Shown here piece by piece: positions 10,192 to 25,100 of a DNA stretch of 64,000 nucleotides (positions are counted from its first letter, which is position 1; each line of letters begins with the position of its first letter). A program made the position numbers and the translations under genes. Source of the DNA: Erodium maritimum (taxonomy: Eukaryota; Streptophyta; Magnoliopsida; Geraniales; Geraniaceae); NCBI GenBank assembly GCA_963921825.1, contig OY997594.1, positions 55,661,675 through 55,725,674 on the forward strand, read 5' to 3'. The notes under the pieces were generated by a model. That model made no database searches. It was not told the origin of the DNA and worked only from the letters and a program-made list of their open reading frames with translations.

Positions 10192-13117
10192 GCCTGCCTT
10201 TCTTGCTAGAGAGAGAGGAAAGAAGGATGTGCAGCAACATGGATCACTTCACTCAGTATAAATAGGAGATAAAGAAAAACTTTATTTTAAATAAACAAGA
10301 AGTTTTTTATATTATATAATGCAAGCTAAAGAGATAAATAGAAGGGTTTAATTCTTGGGAATCAAAAAGAGAAAGGGTGTAAGAGAATAACATCAGGAAT
10401 CTACCTTGCCTTTGTTTGAATAGGCTCCAAAAGGAGCAGTGCTTTTCAAAGATTTCTGAAATTGGGCAATTTCATTGCATTAACCCCCAAAACCAGACAG
10501 GACAAAGCATATAAGAAGAAGGTTGTGAAAGTGCCTTTATGCATGTACCTCTCTTGTCACCTTAATACCTCCAATTTCAAAGCAAACCAAAAATGAAAAC
10601 CACAGATTTGAAACCAACTCATACCCATTGCCATATGGCCATCACTGCAACTTCAGAGGGGAAACACAATAAAGGGCAGATGGGAGGACAGGGTTTGTGC
10701 ATAAACCAGGCCTCAAATGGGAAATAAAAGCAGATGAAATAATGGGTTTTGCCAAGAATCTCAGTTCCTACTGTAAGTAGAGCCTGTGACTGAGATGGGT
10801 TTTATTGCAAAGATACAAAATCAGAAGCAGAGGGGCTCAGAGGAGACATTATTGAGCAAAATGAGAAACCAAAGAAGCATATTACCAAAGTCTCATCACC
10901 AGAGCATTTTTGCCAACTTTAGCATATATAAAAAAAAGAAGAAGCAAGTGCTGATGTGGCGCTTTCTAGATATGTGTAAGCTCTCATAATGATATATATA
11001 TATTTTTTTTAAGTTTTGGGTCTAATCTAACACTAATATTTATGTAGCTCTGAGGGAAAAAGTTTAAGTTTTGATTGGCTGAGAGCTCACTGATTTCCAC
11101 AACCTTATCCCCAGCTCTCTTTCCGCGTTATTTGCATACAAAGAGAGGAGCTCGGAGACAGCTGGTGTGGTGAGGGGTCTTCTCAAGCTCTCTATCTATA
11201 TCAGTAAAAAAAAAAGGACTGTTGTGATAATGACTCAATATCATAGCATTAGCAGCTACTGTCATGGCTCTGTGTCTCTTTTGCTTCATGCACTAAAAAG
11301 AAGGGGAAATGAAAACCCATACAATTTGTTTTCTTATGCATTTGAAGATATAGAGAGCAAAGCTGTGTCTATGTTGTTAAGAGCTTTTGTGAGTTGTCAT
11401 GGTTTTGGAGACAAATGCAATATTGCAGGTCATGATGATGGGTGATTAATTAACAACCCTATCTCTGTGGGACAAAACAAAAAGGGTGCGTTTTGGGTTA
11501 CTCAAACTAATAGGACACCTCATCTCACATCCCAAAACCACCAAGTCCTTTCAAGCAGTTACTTTTTCTTCTTTCTCTTTTCATTTTCTGTACCAAAGCA
11601 CCAGACTTGGTGTAAGAAGAGAAAAGAGACCTACAATTTCTCATCCAATCAGAGCAAATTAATTTCATGCCTTTGATTATTGCTCTCAACTACCTCCCTT
11701 CCCATTCTGTAAATATGTAACTAGACTTGTTTTGCTTGGACTATTGGACTTGGAGGTCACAAGAACTAACTTCAATGGTTTCATGTACCTTACTCCTATG
11801 AAACAGATCATTCAAATGATTTGATTGCTCTCATCTTTGTGAAGATGATGATACACAGTACATGTACACTATAGAGGGACCCAGGCTTTCTGTGTCCACA
11901 CATTACATGTTTCCAATTTCAATGTAGGAAGTAAGGCTTTAGTTTGTTAATGGTTCTTATATATAATGGTGCATGTGAATGTGATTCAGTCAAAACCTCT
12001 GAGAGCTTTACAAGATGATGTTGTGTTGTGGTAACTATACAATACATGATCGTTCATGAGCAAGTGTAAGGGTGAGTGGAAGTTTGAATAATGATGTGGA
12101 AAGAGAGTTCCGATTCAGTGGTTAAAATTCAACTTACCAAAAAGCCTCCTAATCATTGTACAAAAGAAGCCATTTTCTGCCATTCAAAATTGATCTCATA
12201 GCTCAAAATCAAATGTGCTTTGCTTAGACTTTTAGTAGCTAGTTATATAAGCACACTTTCTCCCTTGTAGCTATTTTTACTTTTACCATGGCTCTTGAGC
12301 TCAGTTAAAAACTGTCCCTCCATTGAATGTGCACCCATAGAATTGAGAAGCAACTTTGATGGTTAAGCTTTTGCCATCACTAGTCACAGGAATGGCAGAC
12401 CTGTCCCTTCTTGGGGAAAGTCAACTCAAGCACACTTGACATAGGAGAAGTGAAAATGATTAAAAACATTTGCTCTTGGTATTTATATGGCATAATCTAA
12501 CACATACAAAGAAGCAAAGCTATAGTTTTCTTTACAGGAAAAGCATCCCAACCTCAACATTACCGCCTATCCATGTTCATTGCCGTGTTCAACTTCACTT
12601 GATCATCAACAGTGTACATAAAAATCATAAGGATGTACACAGCATATTCTATGTCAGATACCCAAATATTTCACAGACCAAAACCTTAATATGACCCACC
12701 TTTGGCTTTTTCCATCTATCTCTCCTTGAGGGATTTTATCACCTCCAATCCTTATATAACTCATGCTGTCACCCCCAATACAGATGGACAGCATTGTGGA
12801 TTTGGATCCATAGAAACAACATGGTGTATGATCTGCAACCAAAGGAAGCATCAATGCATACATTGATTATTTCATTCTCAATCTCCGAAGAAGCTCAGGA
12901 GATTAACTTCTAAAACTCCCTCTTCCCAATTCTCTTTTATCCTCGAGTCTGGATACAGAAAGTGATGATTATCAACAACAAATTACAACTGATTACAAAC
13001 ACAGATGCACTATTCTGATCGGATGAGTTTTTTTGTAGCTACTAAGGATTTTGAAACAAATAATAACAAAACCTGTACAAGCTGGATGAGATTGAGTTTG
13101 CATCTCAGTTACTATGC
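10192..13117. other. Intergenic between S40 and SS3
   Basis: Unique-looking AT-rich DNA. The first few hundred bases are the S40 upstream region, and the last several hundred before 13118 should include the SS3 3' UTR. Small ORFs here (for example 11167-11445) have no recognisable domain. I see no RNA gene or clear transposon. Confidence 0.5.
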
Positions 13118-16100
13118 CTAATCAGATCCTTGTTTTAATTTGCAAGCTGCGTGATAAAGCTCCATATAGTCAAGAGCAGGTCGGTTCCAAGACCAGTCTT
13201 GCTCCATCACTGTCTTGCATAATGAATTATACCAATCCCGGTTTTCATACCAAGCTGTAATTGCTCTGAAAAGTCAAACACAATAATCAATTCCATATCC
13301 AATTCAACTAATGAGTGGCAGGCCACATTGAGGAACATTTCAAGAAGAAAGAGTTTAGGATAAAGAGATGCAACTAGATTAAGAACTAGAACTAATGACC
13401 ACAGTCCAGACAAAGTGGCCATGAAATAGGGTGTGACAACACCATGTTCTTTCATGCTGTAATTAAGTATCATACCAAGACTAATTTTTTATCAATGAAT
13501 TGATACATACTCACCTATTAAGAGCATAATCAACACCAGCAGCATCAGCTCCATCAAAACTGAATCCATTTGGTTCAGTGCCATGTGCTTCTGCTCTCTC
13601 TTTATCATGATCAACGTCAAACACGGTGTCATACAGTCCTATGGGAAGAATCACAATGAAAACCAAAATAAATAAATATTTGTATGCTATTCCCCGGCTA
13701 AATCTTATATTTTTTTTATTTATCAGCAAAGCAAATTTAGATTGAAACCTCTTTTGAGGCGAAAGAGGAGAACAAAAGGCCTAGCTACAGACCATCACAA
13801 AAAAGAAAAACAAAAGACAAACCAACCAAGGAACAAGAACCAAAGAACCAACACCTAAAAGAGGAAGACCCAAACCAAGGGAACCGAAATAAAAACAGAC
13901 CGATAACCTCAGCCGAACCCCAAGAAACACTCACACCAACCAAGACACAAACTAAGCAAAGCAACCACGAGAACAACACCAAAACACCACCCCTAACAGA
14001 CACCAGAACAACCAAGCTACCAAGCCTCACAAGGAACAACCACTGCAAAAGGACCAGGCAGAAGAACCAGACCAGCAACTCACAACCAAAAAAGAAAAGG
14101 CTTAGCAACCAACTGCATCAGAAGCAGCAATATCCCTGAACACAAGACAAGCCACTAAGCCAAGCCACACCAAAGTTCCTACAAGCTAAAACCAAACCAG
14201 CCCCTAAAATTTTTAAACATAGTGTGTTGAATTCTAAAGTATTATTGATGATTCTTGATTTTTCGATCCCTTTATATAGGGATTAAGTCCATACTAAATA
14301 GGAAATTCAAATACTATACTAAACAACATAGGAAACCAAACTAAACTAGGAATTGGAAATAAACTAAATTCCAACAGCATAAATGTACTGTTTTTACTTA
14401 TTTACTAGTTTCAAGGCAGAAGGCTCAGAACATCCAGATTATGCAAAGACCTCTTATTGAAGCATGTAATACTACACTTGTTGAGACGTGGTTACTCAGC
14501 TAGGCCACTCAAGCGAAATTTCATTAAAATAAACAATGTTCGATTACTACTTCTACCTTTTTGTAATATGAGATATGAAACATATAAATTCTTGACTCGA
14601 AAAAAAAGGGGACTATTGACTGATTAATAGGGGGTTTTTTTTATTTATATTTTTTTGCTATACCCAGTGCTGCTTCTGGACACAAACAGTTCCGCATGAA
14701 GAACACTTAGATGACAAAGGTGAAAGGAGACCTTTTGAGTTTTGAGCACCATGGAGTTTAAAGACATAAAACAACAGGAGGAAGAGAAAGCAATGAATCA
14801 GCCCCAAAATACTTTCTATTTCTATGAATGACAGAAGATTTAAAGTAAGTATTCACCTCCAGTTTTACGAACAACAGGTATAGAACCATATCTCATTGCT
14901 GTTAGTTGTGTCAGTCCACATGGCTCAAAAATTGAAGGGACAAGAATGAAATCGGCACCGGCATATATCTAGAACCAGATCCAAATCAGTTCACTACAAG
15001 CCATGTAAATCGTGAAGATGCACATAATTAAGTCATTTTTCAAGTTTAAAGGGAACATACCAAGTGAGAGAGTGGTTCATCATAAGTCAAACAAAGGCGA
15101 GCACGGTCACTGTGAGAAGAGTGCAGCTGATTTGCCAAATTAACAAAATCATTTTGGATACGAGGATCTGGGGCTGAACCTAGCAACACAACCTGCCATT
15201 GTACTTCCATTAGTGCTGATACTGTATAAATAAACTTCACACTGTGCGAAGATTTAAATAATAATGTAGAAGAAACTTCACATCAGAAAGCCTCTATGTA
15301 CACACATGTAATGCACTGCATACACATTTTGTTGGGTAATATATTGATACGTGGAGGTTCAGTTCCATCTATGCTCAAATCTGAATGGCTAATCAGGTCT
15401 AATACACGGATAAGGTGTTTAGCTAGTTTCATTGTCAATGAGTAAGAAAATTCCAGGTAATCGAAATAACCTGTCCACCACGATCCAGTGTGCGCCAAAT
15501 AGAGTGCTTGATAAGATGGATTCCTTTCTGATGAGTTAAGCGAGTAATGATTCCAACTAAAGGAAGGTCAGACACTTTTAGACCAAGCTTCCGTTGCAAA
15601 GCTTCTTTGGAAGCTCTCTTGCCTTCAATGACATTGTCAGAAGTGTAAGATACCTGCCATAACATGAATGACATATATTAGTTACAACGACATTATCAAA
15701 CGAAATGATTGTTAGATTAACAAAATATAAGTGTGACTAAGCACAGATCACAGACAGAGAACAAGCCTTTTAAGGCCAGTCTTTGAGTCCAAAAGAAGTG
15801 GTGTAACAAAACTACAAGGGTGCATAAATTTCCCTCTGTAATGTGATCTTACTCATGAAAATGTTATGAGCCATACGGGCCGGTACAAGGAGGGATAAAG
15901 CCCACCAATAATGGCCGATTAAAGGAAAATTAGAACCTAGTAATTTATTTCCTTTTTTAATAGAAGTCCTTTAATTGGTTAAGTGTAATAGGAATAGGAA
16001 ATTTGGTAGAGTATTCACCAGGTATGGTTGTATTAGGTTTTTGAGTTTTAGGTAACCTCCTTGGCTATATACGAGAGAAGAATAAAATAAGACGTTGAGA

Positions 16101-19100
16101 AAAATAAATCTGGTTTGGTGAGGTTTAATTGAGGTGTAAGCTCTCTCTAACGAGCTTTGGTTTTATTGAGGTGTAAGCTCTCTCTAACGAGCTTGTTACC
16201 ACCACAATTGCGAGAGGGAAGAACTAAGGTTCACCGCCGCGAACCGAAGCTTCAACTCAGCAGCGTATTACGGCCCTATAACGCGATCCCATAGTCACGG
16301 TCCTAACAGAAAAGCAATAGACTGGAAATTTATGCCATTTGAAAATAAATAAATAAATAACCTATGGATGTCATTTTACTCAAATAGGAAGGACAGAAGA
16401 CAACTTTTGACGATTTAAAGTATTCGAACAATAGATAGGTTTGAACACTAAGTTAATACAGTATGAAAATGTTGGAGATCCATAAGAAATTTGGATAAAG
16501 CTTCCCCATATTCCATTAACCCCTTTGTTCTTGAGACTTGATTTTCTCTGTGTTCATTGTCTTGCACTCTACCTCTACAGTCCATTTTGTTTTCCACCTA
16601 TGAGAAGTAGTTACCTTTATCTTGCCATTTGTACAACCTACTCCCTGGAATTGGCAATTCCACAATGCTTCTCCAGCCAAATTTGAACAAAATCCATTCA
16701 CCAGTTACCCAATGAATAATATCATTGATATGAGTAGAAGGTGAAAAGGAAAGAATCACCAATTCCTTTTCCTGGATAATAATGTTAAACTTACTCCAAC
16801 CCAAAAGCTTAAGCTATTAGGTAAAGGGCCTAACTACTAAATCTGGTGGTCACTAAATCCACATTCACTCTTATGTGGGTCACATCAACACATAATAATA
16901 GTTCAGTAAATTCCTAAAATGTGATGCATGATGCGGGTGCATTTTAACACGTAAAAGGGCCACATTATATCGAATTATATAGGCTTTTGGTCCCGGTTTT
17001 CTATCATATATTTAGATTTAGTATAAATAATTGTTTTTCTCGGCGTGTTCGGTGTTTGATGCAAAACCGATGCATTTTGGGTGTTTTCGTGCTTGTGGAC
17101 CGTCAAAGGGTCGATTTTGTTCGTTCTGAAATATATTCATGATTGGTCTTGTTTTGTAGGTCTTGAAAATAAGAAGTTTTTGGTGCAAGAACGAGATCAA
17201 TCGGAGTTCAAACGAAGCCGAAGCGAGCAAAATAGCGAAAAAGGATAAGAAATGGAGCAGCAAACTGCCGCCTGACACGTGTCCGGTCCCGCAGTCGCCA
17301 GCCCACTCTCCACGCGCGACAGCTGGCGCCGCCAGCCGCCTTCCCTCCAGCCGGCCCCACCTGGGCGCGCGTGGCACCTCCGTCTGCTGCCACGTGGCGG
17401 CCTCCAGCCGCAACTTCCCCTGGTGCCGCCACGTGTCCACCCCTCAGCCGCCACTCGACCCCAAGCAGACACCTGTCTCTCAACCGCCGCCTCCCCAGCT
17501 CGCGCCACCTGTCCACCAAACAGCTACCCTCAGCTTCTCCTCTCCCATTTTGACACGTGTCCCCATCAGCTCTCTCTCCATTGCTAACCCTATTCCTAAA
17601 AGCAGCCGCACATCGAGAAAAGGGGGGCTTTCACCATTTTTACACAGAACACAGAGCTCCTCGACAAAGCACGAACCAGATAGTTTTCTTTTTTTATTTT
17701 TTTTATAGAATTAAATAGAGAGCTTTTTGTCTTAGATTATTTGTTGAAGATCAATTTTATTGGGTAAAGAACCATTGGAGATTTATTTGGGTGTTGATTG
17801 TTGGAGACAAGCTCCAATTTGTAGCTACACATGTGGGTTTCTTTTGGTGGATTTTCAAGAGGAGGAGGAGGAGGAGGAGGAGGAGGAGGAGGAGGAGGAG
17901 GAGGAGGAGGAGGGGAAGGGGAAGGAGAAGGGGAAGGAGAAGGAGAAGGAGAGCAACATTAGACAACTAATTCAGTGATTGTATCTCTACTTTCATCTTG
18001 ATTATGAGTTTAATTGTTTGTTTCTTTTCATTCTTACATTTTCTCACCATGAACAACTAAACCCCCAATTTCTAGGGTTTTGGGTGATTAGAGTAGGGAT
18101 TTCCATATTTTAAATGCTTCGATTGTGGTGTTGTTGATTTGTATTAGTGTCTATGATTGATTTGTGCTTAATGTTTTACCTCCCGTGTAGGCTTGGTAAT
18201 TGTTTCGAATTAGGATTCGTCGCTCGAAAGAGGAGGATTCTAATTAAGTCAAAAATCGATCATAGGTTGGATTTAAATCCTAGCTAGAACTAGCGGGGTT
18301 AATACAATTGCAATAACTTTAGACTTGTTTGGTCGAAAGTTAGAAGTTGTCATAGAGCTTAACGCTTTGGGTCTTCCTACATCGTGATTCGAAAGAACTC
18401 GGTGGTTAGATTCCATTAGGGTCCGAATCGTTCGAAAGAAGTTAGGACTAGAGTCGAGACAACTCGTTGCCTCTAAAATAAATCGACATCGCTACAATCG
18501 AACGTGTTCAATTTTATGGAATGAACTCGATGAACCCGTGCCCTTGATCTCTCTTCACTTAATTCAAGATAAGAAACCTCTCTGTTAAATTATGTATTTT
18601 CTTTTTAGTCGTTATAGGTTTATTTTCCAAACATAAAAACTCGATTTTTACCGAAACAGTTTAGCTACGAACTTTCAATAGTAAGTGATTGTCTATTGCT
18701 CCTTTGGGCTCGATATTCCGGACTTCAAATCCGATTACTACTTGACAGCCGGTGCACTTGCCGTGCTCAAGTTTGCGTTTAAACCCGCAGGACGTCAAGT
18801 TTTATATGCACACAAGAGAGAAGCAAGAAACCTGCAAGCAGCAGCCCAATTCTACATAAATTGGGAGGCAAATGGCTGTGGTGCTGGAGGAGGCCATTAA
18901 TTTGGTGGCTGAGAGGGCTATCTTATCATTTCACACATTGGCACAATTCTAAGAACACAAATACACATTGGGGCGAAATGTTTATGGTGCATTTGGTTGG
19001 CAAGAAATATAGTATTTGGGAGCAAGTATGATAATCCTTACACGACACTGAACCAAATAAAGTGTTTTGTTTTGTCATTGGCTTCTGTCCTCAAGTGCTG

Positions 19101-22100
19101 AATGGAATCTGAGACTGGATTTTGATCCTTGGATCGGCTTACTTGACAAATGACAATAATTGCTTCATTATATCTAGGAGGTTGAATGAATCTGTAAACT
19201 TCGGTCGAATTGTTTGACTCTGCTGATCTATGCTTGCTAGTTTACCTTGGTCTTGTTTGTTCATGAAGCCTCTCATATTTGGATCTTGATGGTTTCGGGA
19301 TTCTGCTTTGGATTTACCCTTTTTTTGGTCTTTCTTGATTATCTAGCTTCTTTTGTTAAGAGTTTGAGTTGACTGTTATGATTTCAATTGATTTTAGCTT
19401 TATTTCCACCTATGAAACCATCTATACACTCATTGTTATCTTTATCATATATTTTCTTTGATGATAAAAGAAGACATAAACATGAGGAAATAATGAAGGG
19501 TAAGAGAGAATTTGCTTACAGGAATGAACTTGTCATTATATGGGTCCCATATATCCGGATCAATTCCATTCAATATACCATGGAACTTGTAAAGATGAGG
19601 AGCAATTGCAGGATTTCCAGAAACCTCCTTTGAGTAAGTGTGGGATACCTGAGCATATATAAGGATGGATTTCAATTGCATGTAAGTAACCAGTCAGATA
19701 TAAAGTATCACGAGAATAACCTATTTCGCTTTTTTTTGTATAGACAAGGTTGCAGGATTCTATAATGAAGATAAAAACAAAGTGCAGGAATTATGGATAC
19801 TTACAGTTGTAGCTTTATCAGTGTATGTCATGGCTTTTGCAATTAAGTGTGCCCCAAATTCAAGGTTATGAATTGTGAAAACAACTCGAGCTTTGCTAAG
19901 ACCATAATGCCTATAATGGTCCTTAAACAACCACGCAGCTGGAGCACTAGACCAATCATGACAGTGAAGAATATCCTGAAAAGTGTAAGAGAATCAGCTA
20001 GAGTGATAAGGTTCAAAGGAATACATAGATCTCATGGTGCGTTTGTCTATATACATGAGGTATACATGACATAAGCGTCAAAAGCTAATTTAGGCATACA
20101 CTCAGGATTTATACGAACTACTACTTTGCAGGAGAAAAACTATGCAATGAAATGGTATAATGCATGATTAAAATCAAAATAAATCATAAGCAACTTAAAA
20201 CTACGAATCGAATTTCTGAACTTACAGGATGAAATCCACTTTGGAGTAGAAACTCAAGAGCAGCGTGACAAAAAAACCCAAATCTTTCCCCATCATTTTT
20301 GCAACCATATATGCAACCTCTCCAAAAGAATCTGCACAAGATAACGTGCATCAAGAAACCTCTTGAAAAAAGGTCGGTAAACTAGTTTAGCTCAATCAAA
20401 CATTTATATTTTGAGACACGTCATAGAGAGAATATTATCATTGGGAAGACTGAATAACTCCAGCCAATGATATATGGTATACAGAATGAAGCAAAGTAAT
20501 GAGCTTCAAACCCAACATGAAGATAATGTCTACAACATAAATATTCTTCAAGGTAAAATGGCTAAACAGTCAGAGTTTGATATCGAGTATAGAGAGCCCA
20601 CGCTTACAAATGGATAAAGTAGGGGAATCGGTTAAGCTTTTACGTGCTAACAAGTATGTAACTGTTTCACTATGCAAAACATGAAAGAAGCCCCTGCTTC
20701 TTTTTTCCAGAAAGGATGTTTCCCTGACTTGAACCCATGACCTTACAGTGACAAAGTGGCAATCGTATTGTACTGAGCATAAGAGCCATGTGAGTATAAA
20801 ATGTGATATTTCTTTAAGCAAAGCAATTATGTATAAATTATATCATTGCAGTGTAGCAACAAATACAGTGAGGAGTAAATACAAGTATAGAATTACCCGT
20901 TCTGAGGCTCCAGAAAGTAAACTGAAAGGCCCTCCACCTTTCCATTCCAGACTTTTATTTCAGTCCCACCCCAGCCAAAGCTTTTATGAAAATGGAAGTC
21001 TTTCACCTATGTCAGATCATGTGTGAAGTTTAACAAAGTGTACACTTCTGTGGTACAAAACCCAAGTGTTATACGTACATTTTTTAATGCACAAAGAGCA
21101 GTGGCAGCAGATACATAATAATGATCATAGCAATAAGCCAACAACCATACACATAACCAGATTTCCCCCAGCTCTTCCAGGGAACTAACAAAAATAGCCA
21201 TGGGCATGTCTTGTTCACCAAGACAAGAAGCTAGAAAGCTAACATATTTGGACCTCAAAACAGAACCGCGGCACTAAAAAGAGATGAATTGACAGTGGTG
21301 AAGGAACAGAACTGAAACTTACACTGCTAAGGTTCATGCAGTCATACTTCGGAAGAATAATATCCACATTATGGTTTAATTCCTGAACCGCACGGGATAG
21401 ACTTGTAACGACATCACCAAGGCCACCTACCTACAATACATTTTACAAATTATCAAGTGTGGACCTTTCACATACATAGGTCCAGCAACAGAAAGGAAGG
21501 TCAATATCCTCAATATGTTACCAAAACCTTTTAGTACTAGATATAAAAGCTGCATAAAGCATGAACTATGGTTAATGTTTATGTAATACAAATCTAAGGC
21601 AGAGATTTGTTAACGAAATTGAATTTAATTACAGACCAAAAGTAAAGGTTACCTTTGCAATGGGAGCCATTTCAACAGAAATATGCACAATGTTCATTGG
21701 TGGCTCCTTTGCAACTCCCCCAAACACAGGTATGTGGTAATCCATGCCATCTTTATTGTCAAAAACTCCACCATCTTCCCTCTCAGAAAATACAAAGTCC
21801 ATCATGTATGCATCCAACGGAACCTTGACTGCAAAGGCACATTATCCATACAAATATGTATCAGATATCAGAGTAAATTAATTAACACGGGTAACAAAAT
21901 TCCAGAGAGTAACAAAATTCAGAAAAATGGCGTTACTTTCTTTCTTTTTTTAGAGAGAAGATACAAGGCCATAAAATTTACAACCATGAATTCAAAAGAC
22001 TCACTCTGTACTTATCACATACACATACACATAGATGCCTCACTCTTTTCTCAAATCCTATTAATCAATTGAAAACAGTAAAAAAAACTGAAATATTATT

Positions 22101-25100
22101 GATGAATCTTGTCTCTCAATGCAATGAGAGTATCCCTATATATAGGGATTAACTCTATACCAAAAAGGAAATACTAATACTAAACAATATAGGAAACCAA
22201 ACTAAAGTAGGAATAGGAAATACTTGTAATTGGAAATAAACCAAACTCTAAAACTCCCCCACATGCAAGTCGGATAACGAGTCTTGCACGTGGACAGAGA
22301 ATAAAATTCAAATTTCAACTTCATGTTGTTGCGTCACCACTGTGTTGTTGTTGCCGAAGACTAAGATTTTTTTCTTTTCAACACTCTCCCTCACGTGTAG
22401 GACTGGACATCTACATGTGTGCCATAACAATGGACCATAGCAGGAGTGTACGTCTGCTTATGGGCTTAAAAGTTAATATAGGGTGAAGGTGACAAATGGG
22501 ATGGTACCCAATAACGACTTTTTAAAGTCTAAGACGATCTAGAGTCATTGGCTCATACCCTGGTTTTATGGACGCAATATCCAGCTTCGAGCAATTACAT
22601 CATGTGGGAGCAAAATAAATTTACGTTAGTCATATAATGACGATGCAAAACAACTTCAAGCAACTACGTCGCAAACGACGGTGCAAAACAATTTCGAGCA
22701 ACTACATCGCATAACAACAGTGCAAAACAACTTCGAGTAACTATGTCGTATAACGACAGTGCAAACAACTTTGAGCAACTACGTCGCATAACCATGCCGA
22801 TTTTACAGACGCCCAAATATATGTGATTTTTTTTATGGAAAATCAACAAAACCCTAAAATCAGAAAAACTGAGATGGAAGGAAACTGCTTGGGTAGAATT
22901 TTCAGCGCTTGAACAGTAGTGGTGAACAACACTAGATGAACAATACATGTAGTACCCGCAATGAACAGTGTGCGGGTGAACATTACCGATGATGAACAAT
23001 GGAAATTCTAAAACAACAATGCCTTGCCCACCCACTAAATCATATATTAAAGAGTAGGCAAAGCAATAGCTCACTAAAATCTGACCTAGGATCGAATAGG
23101 CTCTAGTAGACTAATACCATGTAAAAATCTAAAATATTATTGATGATTCTTGATATTCTTTTTTTTCAATACAATGAGAGTATCCCTTTATATAGGGATT
23201 AACTCTATACCAAAAAAGAAATACTAACACTAAACTAAGAATAGGAAATACTTGTAATTGGAAATAAACCAACCTCTAACAAAAACTTACCAGTGGTTTT
23301 AAAATGAGAGCCATTATCAGCAGGCAACATTCTTTGAGGTGGCAATGGGCCTTTGGAGTGGGTCCAGCGGTTAAATGAGCATCTAAGCCAAACTTCAGAC
23401 TTTCCATTCAGAACTGTGTTTGCAGGGTTGTAGAAAACTGTCACAGAGCTCCCAGCTTGAACATCGAGAGGCTCAGTATATACTATATGCTTTTGAGACA
23501 ACAGAAACTTCTTCAAAGTTTTTTGCTTTGTCTCAGCTTTCATACGTGCGGTTTTTTCAGCCTGTGACAAGAGAAGAGCAAAACAATGTGAGGAAAAAAC
23601 ACATTAGAGCCCTGTAAGGATTATTCACAATATCCATTACATGTGAACTACAAATATCAATAGCTTGCCTAATTTTCCTGCAAAATGTGCTCAGATGTTT
23701 TTGTGCTCAAAGTTGGGAAAGGATGATCAAAATTATCCCATTGACACCAAACATAATATCAAGCATGTATACATATTTGAGGAATATGACAAACCTTGGC
23801 ACGTATAGCCTCCTCCCTCAATTTTCTCTCATTCTGGAGTTTACTATATATCCTGTGTTCCTCCTCAACCCAATACATTTCCTCAGGAATGCTTTGGGGG
23901 ATAATAGCATGGAAATCTTGATGACGGTTGTTATCATACACACTGGCATTCTGAGGCTGTCCATCAGCAAAGACCCAATCCAAAACACGTGCTTGATCAG
24001 GTACAACAACTGCAGAAATTAAAATTCTTTAAGAATCTATATCACATGACATACATTACTTATATTAAATCAATTGTACCATATATATGGCTAAACTATA
24101 GCCAACAGAAGTCTAGAATAAAGAACACCCTTGAATTAGATCAGGACATTCTTTGGTTGCTCCCTAAACTCTAATTGGACCTGATATAAGAGTATTCAAT
24201 GAGACATACACAAATTGAAAGAACATACAAGGCATTTCCATGATAAACAAGTTAGTATTACTATTCTCAAAGTTCTCAATACTATGTCTAGGAAAGGTAA
24301 CTTGAAAAGGGGATTTGGATTTTAGCTTACTCTTGCAATTTTGGTGGTGAAATCATATTAGGTTTCTTAACTTGTTATTATAGTTATATGAATAAGTTTG
24401 GCTTAAATTAATTAGAAGTTTTCTTAACTAAAATAGGTGATTCTATTTGTAAGCAGAGGTAATTATTCTAATCAAAATCATAAAAATAGCTATAATTTAT
24501 AGATGAAAGTTATCTTACTATTATCTTAATAATACTCTTACCTCCTAAATTTTAGTTTCAAACTAGTTAATCCAAACCCTTTCTTCTGAGCAATGAAACA
24601 CAGCCTATTGATTATCAAAAAGGGTGAAATTACAAGTCACTGGAATAATCTTCATGAAGAGCAAAGACTCCATACCTTAACGACTTAACCAAAAGCTATT
24701 GAAAGAGTACAGACCATCAAAAGAAAATAGCATCTCTTGAGGAAATTCAAACTAGAAGACAAGGACGCATGTGATACTGAAGGGTTCAAACTCTATTTAT
24801 GAGAAGTTGCCAGAAAAAATGGCTTTATGTGAGAATAATTACACCAATTTCATCTGTGTATGCACATTTAACATTTCAAGGAAATGCACCTAGATGAGGA
24901 AAGAAATGCTAAATCATTCACAAAGTCCCCAATATGATTTACACCTCAAATAGCTTCGCTTAAATGTTTGTCTTATATTGGAGAGCATTTGGCCGAAGCT
25001 GGAGTATTTATATTTTTATAAGCACGAAACCAGGTAATGCAATTCGCATGTAGAGAGATATTGCATGAAAGCATATTAGTCTTCTAATGCCACAGACCAT

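Larger units (their letters stand above)
16925..18800 (+). mobile_element. Tat/Athila-like LTR in SS3 intron 11
   Basis: About 1.9 kb. Its 3' end ('ctcgatattccgg', 'ctacttgacagccggtgca', 'aacccgcaggacgtcaag') resembles the end of plant Tat/Athila (Ty3/gypsy) LTRs, which are normally followed by an Asp-tRNA primer site. Here that primer site is absent and ordinary intron sequence follows, so this is a solo or truncated LTR. The exact start (a TG near 16925-16929) and the target duplication could not be settled. It contains a GC-rich block with four CACGTG hexamers and a GAG microsatellite. The Pro- or Leu-rich ORFs here are not genes. Assignment rests on remembered family features. Confidence 0.55.

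Noticed and set aside
13785..14108. 107-codon hydrophobic ORF in SS3 intron 14
   Set aside because: Lies in a LINE tail with a G/T-biased minus strand; the hydrophobic run is a composition effect.
17018..17708. Several overlapping Pro/Arg/Leu-rich ORFs of 60-181 codons
   Set aside because: They lie in the GC-rich part of a retrotransposon LTR, overlap in several frames on both strands and show no domain.
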